Source of the DNA: Caprella mutica
Lineage: Eukaryota > Arthropoda > Malacostraca > Amphipoda > Caprellidae
Length of the DNA: 64,000 bases
Assembly (NCBI GenBank): GCA_947561585.1
Contig: CANNZV010003164.1
Coordinates: 19,446 to 83,445 of the forward strand
Direction of reading: 5' to 3'
Below are positions 46,910-57,239 of the stretch, in pieces. Within the stretch, counting starts at the first letter, position 1; the number at the start of each line of letters is the position of its first letter. The position numbers and the translations under genes are program-made. The notes under the pieces were generated by a model. It saw only the letters and a list, made by a program, of their open reading frames with translations. It was not told the origin of the DNA and ran no database searches.

Positions 46910-49900
46910 GTAAGAGTTCATGCCTAGTGGAATATTATTTGTATTGACTGTAAATAGATATTGTATGAATGTTCTTCACCGTAAGAGTTCATGCCTAGTG
47001 GAATATTATTTGTATTGACTGTAAATAGATATTGTATGAATGTTCTTCACCGTAAGAGTTCATCCCTAGTGTAATATTATTTGTATTGACTGTAAATAGA
47101 TATTGTATGAATGTTCTTCACCGTAAGAGTTCATCCCTAGTGGAATATTATTTGTATTGACTGTAATTAGATATTGTATGAATGTTCTTCACCGTAAGAG
47201 TTCATCCCTAGTGGAATATTATTTGTATTGACTGTAAATAGATATTGTATGAATGTTCTTCACCGTAAGAGTTCATCCCTAGTGGAATATTATTTGTATT
47301 GACTGTAAATAGATATTGTATGAATGTTCTTAACCATAAGAGTTCATCCCTAGTGGAATATTATTTGTATTGACTGTTAATAGATATTGTATGAATGTTC
47401 TTCACCGTAAGAGTTCATCCCTAGTGGAATATTATTTGTATTGACTGTTAATAGATATTGTATGAATGTTCTTCACCGTAAGAGTTCATCCCTAGTAGAA
47501 TATTATTTGTATTGACTGTAAATAGATATTGTATGAATGTTCTTCACCGTAAGAGTTCATCCCTAGTGGAATATTATTTGTATTGACTGTAAATAGATAT
47601 TGTATGAATGTTCTTCACCGTAAGAGTTCATCCCTAGTGGAATATTATTTGTATTGACTGTAAATAGATATTGTATGAATGTTCTTCACCGTAAGAGTTC
47701 ATCCCTAGTGGAATATTATTTGTATTGACTGTAAATAGATATTGTATGAATGTTCTTCACCGTAAGAGTTCATCCCTAGTGGAATATTATTTGTATTGAC
47801 TGTAAATAGATATTGTATGAATGTTCTTCACCGTAAGAGTTCATCCCTAGTGGAATATTATTTGTATTGACTGTAAATAGATATTGTATGAATGTTCTTC
47901 ACCGTAAGAGTTCATCCCTAGTGGAATATTATTTGTATTGACTGTAAATAGATATTGTATGAATGTTCTTCACCGTAAGAGTTCATCCCTAGTGGAATAT
48001 TATTTGTATTGACTGTAAATAGATATTGTATGAATGTTCTTAACCATAAGAGTTCATCCCTAGTGGAATATTATTTGTATTGACTGTAAATAGATATTGT
48101 ATGAATGTTCTTAACCATAAGAGTTCATCCCTAGTGTAATATTATTTGTATTGACTGTAAATAGATATTGTATGAATGTTCTTCACCGTAAGAGTTCATC
48201 CCTAGTGGAATATTATTTGCATTGACTGTAAATAGATATTGTATGAATGTTCTTCACCGTAAGAGTTCATCCCTAGTGGAATATTATTTGTATTGACTGT
48301 AAATAGATATTGTATGAATGTTCTTCACCGTAAGAGTTCATCCCCAGTGGAATATTATTTGTATTAACTGTAAATAGATATTGTATGAATGTTCTTCACC
48401 GTAAGAGTTCATCCCTAGTGGAATGTTATTTGTATTGACTGTAAATAGATATTGTATGAATGTTCTTCACCGTAAGAGTTCATCCCTAGTGGAATATTAT
48501 TTGTATTGACTGTAAATAGATATTGTATGAATGTTCTTCACCGTAAGAGTTCATCCCTAGTGGAATATTATTTGTATTGACTGTAAATAGATATTGTATG
48601 AATGTTCTTCACCGTAAGAGTTCATCATTAGTGGAATATTATTTGTATTGACTGTAAATAGATATTGTATGAATGTTCTTAACCATAAGAGTTCATCCCT
48701 AGTGGAATATTATTTGTATTGACTGTTAATAGATATTGTATGAATGTTCTTCACCGTAAGAGTTCATCCCTAGTGGAATATTATTTGTATTGACTGTAAA
48801 TAGATATTGTATGAATGTTCTTCACCGTAAGAGTTATCCCTAGTGGAATATTATTTGTATTGACTGTAAATAGATATTGTATGAATGTTCTTCACCGTAA
48901 GAGTTCATCCCTAGTGGAATATTATTTGTATTGACTGTAAATAGATATTGTATGAATGTTCTTCACCGTAAGAGTTCATCTCTAGTGGAATATTATTTGT
49001 ATTGACTGTAAATAGATATTGTACGAATGTTCTTCACCGTAAGAGATCATCCCTAGTGGAATATTATTTGTATTGACTGTGAATAGATATTGTATGAATG
49101 TTCTTCACCGTAAGAGTTCATCCCTAGTGGAATATTATTTGTATTGACTGTAAATAGATATTGTATATGTTCTTCATCGTAAGAGTTCATCCCTAGTGGA
49201 ATATTATTTGTATTGACTGTAAATAGATATTGTATGAATGTTCTTAACCATAAGAGTTCATCCCTAGTGTAATATTATTTGTATTGACTGTAAATAGATA
49301 TTGTATGAATGTTCTTCACCGTAAGAGTTCATCCCTAGTGGAATATTATTTGCATTGACTGTAAATAGATATTGTATGAATGTTCTTCACCGTAAGAGTT
49401 CATCCCTAGTGGAATATTATTTGTATTGACTGTAAATAGATATTGTATGAATGTTCTTCACCGTAAGAGTTCATCCCCAGTGGAATATTATTTGTATTAA
49501 CTGTAAATAGATATTGTATGAATGTTCTTCACCGTAAGAGTTCATCCCTAGTGGAATATTATTTGTATTGACTGTAAATAGATATTGTATGAATGTTCTT
49601 CACCGTAAGAGTTCATCCCTAGTGGAATGTTATTTGTATTGACTGTAAATAGATATTGTATGAATGTTCTTCACCGTAAGAGTTCATCCCTAGTGGAATA
49701 TTATTTGTATTGACTGTAAATAGATATTGTATGAATGTTCTTCACCGTAAGAGTTCATCCCTAGTGGAATATTATTTGTATTGACTGTAAATAGATATTG
49801 TATGAATGTTCTTCACCGTAAGAGTTCATCATTAGTGGAATATTATTTGTATTGACTGTAAATAGATATTGTATGAATGTTCTTAACCATAAGAGTTCAT

Positions 49901-50552
49901 CCCTAGTGGAATATTATTTGTATTGACTGTTAATAGATATTGTATGAATGTTCTTCACCGTAAGAGTTCATCCCTAGTGGAATATTATTTGTATTGACTG
50001 TAAATAGATATTGTATGAATGTTCTTCACCGTAAGAGTTATCCCTAGTGGAATATTATTTGTATTGACTGTAAATAGATATTGTATGAATGTTCTTCACC
50101 GTAAGAGTTCATCCCTAGTGGAATATTATTTGTATTGACTGTAAATAGATATTGTATGAATGTTCTTCACCGTAAGAGTTCATCTCTAGTGGAATATTAT
50201 TTGTATTGACTGTAAATAGATATTGTATGAATGTTCTTCACCGTAAGAGATCATCCCTAGTGGAATATTATTTGTATTGACTGTGAATAGATATTGTATG
50301 AATGTTCTTCACCGTAAGAGTTCATCCCCAGTGGAATATTATTTGTATTGACTGTAAATAGATATTGTATGAATGTTCTTCACCGTAAGAGTTCATCCCT
50401 AGTGGAATATTATTTGTATTGACTGTAAATAGATATTGTATATGTTCTTCATCGTAAGAGTTCATCCCTAGTGGAATATTATTTGTATTGACTGTAAATA
50501 GAATGAATGTTCTTAACCATAAGAGTTCATCCCTAGTGGAATATTATTTGTA
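46910..50552. repeat. 71-bp satellite, second array, inverted (about 51 units)
   Basis: The unit begins CCGTAAGAGTTCATCCCTAG and is the reverse complement of the 41.4-42.0 kb unit. Higher-order structure is visible. Rare variants TTTGCATTGACTG (48,220 and 49,352), TCATCATTAGTGG and GAGTTATCCCTAG each occur twice at about 1.1-1.2 kb spacing, so a block of 16-17 units was duplicated. The array stops within a few bases of a good acceptor (CTTCTTGCAG at 50,554-50,563). Confidence 0.97.
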
Positions 50553-50563
50553 TCTTCTTGCAG

Positions 50564-50688
50564 GGACGAATTACTTTGCCATACTTGACTTCAAACCATC
50601 TGATAGATTTTCTAGCCACTTTAACATCATCGCTCTAATTCCAAAGATGTTTTCATTGCCCCAAAGCTCTATTTGGTTTAATCTTTAA
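50564..50688 (+). CDS. Doubtful terminal exon after the 71-bp array
   Basis: TATCTTCTTGCAG provides a good acceptor at 50,563. From there one frame (phase 1 in) runs 40 codons to TAA at 50,686: TNYFAILDFKPSDRFSSHFN and on. It matches none of the family's exon types, has no cysteine and no nearby AATAAA. Phase 1 would accept the signal-peptide exon. It may be chance; I include it because the acceptor is strong and the frame is compositionally unlike the flanking repeats. Confidence 0.2.
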
Positions 50689-51545
50689 ATACTTAACAAT
50701 CAAAGTATTCGAAACTGTATTTCATTCTTGCAGTGTTTAGAAAGGAACAATGTAACATTAATGGAATTCCGAGAGAGCTTAGTGGTTTGAATTAACTCCG
50801 ACTGAGACACATTGCTAGGCTGCAATTCCGAGGTGTTAGAATAGGTTTCAAGCTAACATAGGAATGGAAAAGGAATTTAACTTTGTAGTGAACGCACTCT
50901 TATGTTGTTGTTTTTTGGCGTAACTTTTTTGAGTCAAAGCCCAGATGAAATTGGAGCGGTACCATGGATACGTAATAATAATATCGGCTATTTTTGGCGG
51001 AAACTGAATTATTCAATCAGATCCATAATAAAATTGGAGTGGTATCATGGATACGTAATAATAATTTGTTGTTGTTGTTGTTGTATTTGGCGCAAAACGA
51101 ATGAAACCTATCAGCGCACAGATTTATAATTTGGCGCGGTATCAGGGCTACGTGATAAAAATATACAAGTTGATCGTAGAAGAATGATATGAATTAGGTA
51201 GCTTCGAATAATGTGGAATATTGTCATATTGAAAACTGAAATCCCAGTTAAAAATAGGCGCAGCTGATGGAATGGCCTAAGGTAGGTGTTGAGCCTTTTC
51301 ATTCACATGTGATCACATACAGGGTAGGTTTATTGCACAGCGATTATAAAAATTATGATCAATGATTATTTTGAACATGAATATGGAAAATAACATGGAA
51401 TACTAATTTAAGTTAACATCTTACTAGTCCTAACTGTAAATATTAATACGATAACAGTGATATCTGTTTATTTAGTTCTTTAGTTCCTTAACCCTAATTT
51501 CTTTTAACCATTAACAAAAAACCTAATCAAATTTTATCCCTTCAG
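50689..51545. other. Spacer upstream of exon 2e with degenerate GTATCATGGATAC copies
   Basis: Three degenerate repeats of about 85-105 bp at 50,900-51,160 each hold an ATTGGAG(C)GGTA(C/T)CATGGATAC-like core and a TTTGGCG piece, with a GTT microsatellite near 51,066. A 75-residue frame beginning ATG at 50,902 is repeat-derived. No promoter or signal-peptide exon for gene 3 was recognised. Confidence 0.5.
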
Positions 51546-52032
51546 CGAAAGAAACTAACAGGGAACTTAAACCAGAGAAACATTTGACAAATAAGTTGCA
51601 GAAGGAGGACGCGAAGGTGAAAATTAAGACTGACAAAAAGAATCACTTCGGCAATATCGTGAAAACTCTAGCAATGCTCTACATCACCTTCTTGTTCGTG
51701 GCTCCTGTGGTTCGAGATGCCAATCCTTTGGGTGTCACAGACTTGATGAGAACCATCTCGTCCTTCCCCGAAGAAGTCTATGAATATGGACGACATCAAT
51801 CCGAAATGTTTTGGCCTGTTCAGAACAAGATTTCTTCCTATGAGATTCAGAAGGATGGAAATAAAAAAGGGAAGATGCCCGTCGAGTCTCAAGAAAACAA
51901 GATGTCAGCCAAAACAGATCAATCAAAAAATGAAATAGATTCTCCTACGTTGAATAATATAATTGTGGATGGATTCTGGAAGACGGTGAACAGCGAAGCT
52001 GTTCAATCATTCATTTCTCTAAATATTGGGAG
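51546..52032 (+). CDS. Membrane-span exon 2e (gene 3)
   Basis: The acceptor is TTTTATCCCTTCAG at 51,545 and the donor GGGAG|GTGATT at 52,033; phase 1 in, phase 2 out, 161 codons, the longest of the series. A lysine-rich start (KETNRELKPEKHLTNKLQKE...) precedes a hydrophobic span at about 38-54 (LAMLYITFLFVAPVV). A long hydrophilic region follows with charged KDGNKKGKM, and the exon ends VQSFISLNIGR. The family's N-terminal signal peptide is not encoded nearby. It can join in frame to either exon 2f or B3, both of which accept phase 2. Confidence 0.65.
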
Positions 52033-52484
52033 GTGATTATAATTCGATTTAGTAATCATAATAGAGAGGTTAAACCTTTATCTTTCTCCTTGTGTTCATA
52101 TTTAGTCACTTAAACTGAGTATTAAAACAGGTTTTCAGAAGGATAAAGGGTTAATCCAGTAAACATGCTGAATGGTAAGTCTCCGAATCTTGTCCCTAGA
52201 GCTATTGGTATGAAAGTCCGTGTTTTCGGTTCCGGATCAGAATATTTATGATTGCTGAATTGGTTTGAACCGATTTGTTCGTTTGAAAGATTGATTGAAA
52301 TTAACCTGTGAGTGAATGTTGTTGACAAGACATCGATCTGCTAAGTCATTTTTAGCAACAGACAATAACTGTCCTTAGGATTATATTTCAAATTATATAA
52401 AAAAGAGTTATGATGAATCATATGTGTGTAGTGTATAATGTATATACAGATTATACACATTATGAATTTTAGAAAACTTCGAGT

Positions 52485-52665
52485 GTTCTGACGGTTCCAC
52501 ATTTTAGAAAAAGTAAGAAAAGAGTATTGATAATTATTATCCTAATTGGTATCCATAATCATTAGTATCCGTGATACTTGCAGGTATCATGGATACTAAT
52601 CAGAATCAAAATTAGATAATAAATATTTTATGTAACCGTCCGATAATTCAGAGAAAGTAATACTA
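52485..52665. mobile_element. Family-C foldback element in the 2e-2f intron
   Basis: The left end carries TGACGGTTCCACATTTTAGA; the right end, reverse-complemented, carries CTCTGAATTATCGGACGGTT. The centre at 52,545-52,605 is the GTATC-ATGATAC / GGTATCATGGATAC palindrome. It has the same layout as 531-765. Confidence 0.65.
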
Positions 52666-52849
52666 AATTATATTTAATATCAATATTTCTATAAACGAAT
52701 ATATTCTATATAGGTACAATAATTTGCTAATGGTTAACGAGGTCAATTTTTGTGAATATCTTTTACGGTATCTCTTGTAAATTGCACTAACTGTATATAA
52801 ATACCTAAAGGAATAACAACTGGGATCAAATTATGGAACTCGAAAAAGC

Positions 52850-53126
52850 CAATAAAATCAAAAATCAATAAATTCTAAAACCTATAAAATCTAAAACCAA
52901 TAAAATTTAATACCTATAAAATCTAAAACCAATAAAATTTAATACCTATAAAATCTAAAACCAATAAAATTTAATACCTATAAAATCTAAAACCAATAAA
53001 ATTTAATACCTATAAAATCTAAAACCAATAAATTCTAAAACCTATAAAATCTAAAACCAATAAAATTTAATACCTATAAAATCTAAAACCAATAAAATTT
53101 AATACCTATAAAATCTAAAACCAATT
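52850..53126. repeat. 32-bp AT-rich minisatellite in the 2e-2f intron
   Basis: About 8.5 copies of a unit made of AATCTAAAACCAATAAAATT and TAATACCTATAA; AATCTAAAACC recurs every 32 bp. Ends about 190 bp before the 2f acceptor. Confidence 0.95.
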
Positions 53127-53314
53127 CCCAACCCTAAAGCTAATATAAAAAAATCTAACAATTCTGGTCCCAGGCGGAAAATTTCAATTGTAGATCGACA
53201 GCTTTTGATCTGGTATTTAAAAAAATAATTTATCAAAGAAATTGAAAAATTTGAAGATTACCCAATCGTATGTTATCACAAAATCAAAATGTTTAAAATT
53301 GTGATATTTTACAG

Positions 53315-53623
53315 TGAAGTACCATCAATATTTACTGTAATGGACAATAACAGACGATCATCTAAATTTCCGACTAGAATTCGGCTCAAGAAATTCTCCA
53401 ATTTTCTAGGGAACGTCATACATAAGCCTACCTTGACAGCACCAGTCAATACCACTGCCATCGCAGACGGTTTCTCGACGTTGGTAAAGTCGTCGGTTCG
53501 CAGCATAGCCGGTCAGGTGCTGATTGCAGGATTTGGACTCCTTATCGCCTTTGTGTACGCTGTACCTTATAACGTACCTACTGTCAGGAACATGGAAGAG
53601 GTGTCCATTTTGCAGTCTCTGAG
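53315..53623 (+). CDS. Membrane-span exon 2f (gene 3)
   Basis: The acceptor is GTGATATTTTACAG at 53,314 (an alternative, less pyrimidine-rich, lies at 53,353) and the donor CTGAG|GTACAA at 53,624; phase 2 in and out, 102 codons. A basic N-terminal part (NNRRSSKFPTRIRLKKF) precedes a hydrophobic span at about 64-84 (SIAGQVLIAGFGLLIAFVYA), then VPYNVPTVRN. Unlike the other five membrane exons it starts in phase 2. It can therefore follow 2e in the same mRNA, giving a two-span product, but cannot follow the signal-peptide exon directly. If the donor is skipped, a TAG follows at 53,640. Confidence 0.65.
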
Positions 53624-53665
53624 GTACAACTTTAGACCCTAGAAGACAAATATTAAAAAAAAACG

Positions 53666-53877
53666 CAGCATGAAAAACGCCCAATATAAGCGGATATACA
53701 AAATACATGCGTTTATTCAGTAGTAGCGTTTTTTCACCTTATGAATTCATTGTAGACAATTTTCACACAGGCGTTTTTCTTATGCCGCAGTAAAAAAAAC
53801 GGTGCAAATAAAATGCTAAGACTAACTTAATGTATGTGTTTAATATGTCTACTTAGATTGGACGTTTTTTCATGCTG
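53666..53877. mobile_element. Small inverted-repeat element in the 2f-B3 intron
   Basis: The ends CAGCATGAAAAACGC and CGTTTTTTCATGCTG are inverted, with further pairing inside (GCGTTTTT, AAAAAACG). About 210 bp, with no open frame. It begins about 40 bp after exon 2f. The target duplication is not clear. Confidence 0.55.
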
Positions 53878-54365
53878 AAAAAATAACGTCCCGTATAAAT
53901 AAGCCTTAGAGACCCAGTGCAGATTTTTATAATTTGACTTCTGAATGAATCTATATGTGAACCATCAATAATAAGACAATAATGACTATTGATTTTAAAA
54001 AGCCTTTAAATACTTACGCCCTCTAGCGGTGAAAATACTAAGCTTTAACGTTTGTGTTCATTAGTAACCAAATATGCACCAACGCCATCTAGCGGTACAA
54101 CTGACTATTTATCCATTTAACCCTAATTCATCAGCTGTTTCACTATATTAGGATGCATAATTTCTAGAGAGTGTACAAATAATGTATATATATTAGTTAA
54201 TGTTGTAAAATGAAGTAGAAAAAAGCTGCACTGGGCCTTAGATTTAACAATAATTAATTAATTTAGATAGAAAAGGTTATTTCATTCCAAGTAGTTAAGG
54301 GGACAAGAATCGGAAAACGAACATGAAATAATTTATTGAATAGTCTATCAAATGAGAAATTTTAT

Positions 54366-54367
<2 letters not shown>

Positions 54368-54401
<34 letters not shown>
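54368..54401. repeat. (TA)n microsatellite
   Basis: About 17 uninterrupted TA dinucleotides, directly abutting the 32-bp minisatellite. Confidence 0.97.
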
Positions 54402-54403
<2 letters not shown>

Positions 54404-54788
54404 TTCTGATAGTACATCATCACAGTGACTCTTTTCTCTGATAGTACATCATCACAGTGACTCTTTTCTCTGATAGTACATCATCACAATGACTCTTTTC
54501 TCTGATAGTACATCATCACAGTGACTCTTTTCTCTGATAGTACATCATCACAGTGACTCTTTTCTCTGATAGTACATCATCACAGTGACTCTTTTCTCTG
54601 ATAGTACATCATCACAGTGACTCTTTTCTCTGATAGTACATCATCACAGTGACTCTTTTCTCTGATAGTACATCATCACAGTGACTCTTTTCTCTGATAG
54701 TACATCATCACAGTGACTCTTTTCTTTGATAGTACATCATCACAGTGACTCTTTTCTCTGATAGTACATCATCACAGTGACTCTTTTC
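54402..54788. repeat. 32-bp minisatellite before exon B3 (12 units)
   Basis: Very uniform copies built on CTGATAGTACATCATCACAG then TGACTCTTTTCT, period 32; only isolated substitutions (for example near 54,489 and 54,725). It ends 65 bp before the B3 acceptor, and its CTCTTTTCTC pieces are pyrimidine tracts. Confidence 0.97.
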
Positions 54789-54853
54789 ACTTGACCAGCA
54801 CTTCTATATCAGGCTTCTATTGATGAATGACCCAATGATATGTTTCTTTTCAG

Positions 54854-54988
54854 CATCGACCCGGTCGATTTGGCTCTGAATTTCATGGGGGTCGATGAAT
54901 CACAAGAATGTCGACAGAAATTCGTTTGCGACGCCAGGAAATTAGTTGCCAGTATTCCGTATGTGAATGATTGGTACAAACATTCCAG
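54854..54988 (+). CDS. Cys-pair exon B3 (gene 3)
   Basis: The acceptor is TATGTTTCTTTTCAG at 54,853 and the donor TCCAG|GTGAGT at 54,989; phase 2 in and out, 44 codons. The product reads IDPVDLALNFMGVDESQECR then QKFVCDARKLVASIPYVND. Shared with B2: [FI]-[ED]-P-V, EC-x5-C-[ED]AR, VA-x2-PY-x-ND. The split last codon is Ser here rather than Gly. It is joined in frame by 2e or 2f upstream and C3 downstream. Confidence 0.8.
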
Positions 54989-55184
54989 GTGAGTAATACG
55001 TCTAGAAAAGACGGAAAATGGTGTGCCCAAAGAGATTATGTTTCTTCCTTCATAAATCATTAAAATACAGCGCATTTATATTTATATATTAAATGCATTG
55101 TTTTTACATGATATTTTTATAACATATTTTTGAGAGCAACACTTTAAGTTGTTATGTTCTAGGTACTTAAATCATAAAAAGTTT

Positions 55185-55530
55185 GAATTATTGTCTCCAC
55201 TGCATAGGTTTCTATCGATACAGTGCTGCATGAATAATGTTTTTACGGATAATGTTTTTAAAGTTAACTCTTCTCTGATTGGTCGACCAGGACCGTTAGT
55301 GCTCCGCCCCTGCTGGCCCCGCCTCCCTGCATTTATTTATGAACTGAATTAAACTACTTTCCAAATAAAAAGAACTTTGAAACTCTCAACATAGATGAAT
55401 GCAATGTAGTTTTTTGTATGCGCTAGTCTGTTGTACTAGACACTTTATTATCATTTATCGACCTGGCTGGGGGGATTTGAGGAGTGGCTTGCCCCCAATT
55501 CCATAGCCAATCAATGAGTTAGTAACCTTA
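55185..55530 (+). repeat. Dispersed repeat I, copy 1, in the B3-C3 intron
   Basis: Contains TTTCTATCGATACAGTGCTGC, ACTCTTCTCTGATTGGTC, AGAACTTTGAAACTCTCAAC and CCAATCAATGAGTTAGTAAC. These occur in the same order in the reverse complement of 57,240-57,630. A third fragment lies in the foldback element at 44.05 kb. No transposase or reverse-transcriptase frame is visible, so the class is unknown. A 67-residue open frame here is a by-product. Confidence 0.75.
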
Positions 55531-55641
55531 AAATCATCACCTATGTAAAAGTTATGATCAATAGGCACTGAAGAACATTAAAGATGATAAATTACGATAT
55601 ACTCTAGTTACCAAACGAATTCATATGTATTTTTTTTCTAG

Positions 55642-55765
55642 TTCCCCTGGCAAGTCTGACTCTCCTTTCCTGTACTCTGAAGCTGCCTTCAGGGGCGCCT
55701 CTGGTGGTGCCTGTGAATTCTACAAATGTAACAAAAGATCTGCAGACCTTGTGATGGGATGGTGA
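55642..55765 (+). CDS. Terminal exon C3 (gene 3)
   Basis: The acceptor is TATTTTTTTTCTAG at 55,641; phase 2 in (AG from B3 plus T gives Ser), 41 codons to TGA at 55,763. The product begins SPGKSDSPFLYSEAAFRGAS then GGACEFYKCNKRSADLV. It carries the family pattern Y-x2-[AS]-x3-G-x-S-x3-C and a closely following second Cys (C-x4-C). Together with B3 this gives four cysteines. The stop is followed ten bases later by a 20-bp minisatellite, which would form the 3' UTR. Confidence 0.8.
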
Positions 55766-55775
55766 TGAGAGAGCA

Positions 55776-55925
55776 CGTTCTAACAGGTTGAAACGTGGTC
55801 TAACAGGTTGAAACGTGTTCTAACAGGTTGAAACGTGTTCTAACAGGTTGAAACGTGTTCTAACAGGTTGAAACGTGTTCTAACAGGTTGAAACGTGTTC
55901 TGACAAGATCAAACGTGTTCTAAAA
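55776..55925. repeat. 20-bp minisatellite in the putative 3' UTR of gene 3
   Basis: About seven copies of GTTCTAACAGGTTGAAACGT, with decaying related pieces to about 56,060 (GTTCTAACAAGT). Confidence 0.95.
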
Positions 55926-56074
55926 AAGCGTTAACATGTTTTGAAATGTTCAGTCCTGTTCTAACAAGTGGAAATACGTCCTAACAAATTGGAATATTTT
56001 AGTTTCGTTCTGTAACTAGTTAAATTATGTTTATACAAGTTTAAATATTTTTTAACAAGTTCTAACACGAAAAA

Positions 56075-56308
56075 CAGGTAGAACTCCGCTATAATGAAAT
56101 TCTGTATAGTGAATGTAGTGTTCTGAGTAAGGAAGTAGCCTCTATAGTGAACAAATTTTATCTAATCTGTCTAAAAATGACCAATATTTTTCTAAAATTA
56201 ATTACCATTCATTGTAGACTAAAGAAAATTTGTTCACTATAGAAGCTACCTCCTTACACAGGACTCCACACTCACTATAGACGATTTCATTATAGAAGAG
56301 TACTACTG
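56075..56308. mobile_element. Pogo-like MITE, short copy
   Basis: The left end includes GTAGAACTCCGCTATAATGA and the right end the complement of TACTCTTCTATAATGAAATC. Inner arms share CCTCTATAGTGAACAAATTT and its complement. Ends of the type CAGTAGAAC...CTATAATGAAA resemble those of pogo/Tigger-type Tc1/mariner elements, recalled from family knowledge. No transposase frame. The left flank does not keep a clear TA. Confidence 0.65.
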
Positions 56309-56786
56309 TAGTACAACAACCCTTCAATCCAAGTTGTAACCTAATACTTCTTCACTGGGTCCTTCACTGGGTCCTTCACTGTCCATCTTGTCCTTCTATC
56401 AATGTAATTCGATCCCTGAACTTGATAGGATTAAACTTCAACAATCCTATTTGATCTGACCCACCTGAGGAAAAGTTATGGTGGGGCCATAGAAGATTAA
56501 GAGGAATCCATCCTTAATCCTCTGTAACTATCCTCTAACTGGGTAAATTCCAAGTTACCGATCAATGTTCAATGGAGAGAACGAGTTGTTTGAAATTAAC
56601 TGCATTTACTTGGACATTATTTTATATCCTTTAGGTTATTTATTTATATAAATAATTAGGAGTACATGAGATATAGTTGTCAATTTAGTATAAATTTTCC
56701 GATGGGAAAGGTTGTTTATTTCATTATTTATTAATATGTAAGAGGCATTTCATTTACATTAAGTATTTATTATATATTATTATTTC
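56309..56786. other. Repeat-poor spacer with one dispersed motif
   Basis: No gene seen. GGGTCCTTCACT is repeated at 56,355-56,380, and the dispersed motif AAAGTTATGGTGGGGCCATA lies at 56,472. Confidence 0.45.
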
Positions 56787-56955
56787 AGCGGTATCATGTA
56801 TACTGAATTACTGCATCCTGTATACTGAATCATTGTATCCTGTATACTGAATTATTGTATCCTGTATACTGAATTATTGCATCCTGTATACTGAATCATT
56901 GTATCCTGTATACTGAATTATTGCATCCAGTATAGTGTATACTGAATCACTGTTT
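56787..56955. repeat. 22-bp minisatellite starting from a GTATCATGTATAC core
   Basis: About seven copies of ATCCTGTATACTGAATTATTG and variants. The first unit begins GCGGTATCATGTATACTGAA, related to the dispersed GTATCATGGATAC palindrome half. Confidence 0.85.
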
Positions 56956-57239
56956 TCTGTTTGTTCTTTCATTTTTTTGTCATTATTGATACTGTTAAAT
57001 GGATAAAATGAATAAATTTCAATACAGTTATTATTAATTTATATTGTTTTTATTTATCCTTAAATTAAGCTTTGAAATTTGGTAATTGGTAAGAACTCAA
57101 GTTTCAGTTCATAAAATTATAATAATAAGAGTACCACACAAATAATTGAAATCGAAACTACGAGTGGCACCTCTAGGGTCAGAAATTAAAAGGTTACTAC
57201 CTCTAAGAAAATATTATTCTTTCGGATATGTTTTTAACG

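Noticed and set aside
39601..50552. CRISPR-like arrays
   Set aside because: The repeats are contiguous without unique spacers, and all other features are eukaryotic.
50902..51129. Possible signal-peptide exon beginning MLLFFGVTFLSQSPDEIGA
   Set aside because: It lies in a degenerate repeat with two more copies nearby; the only donor is weak and its phase (0) does not fit exon 2e.
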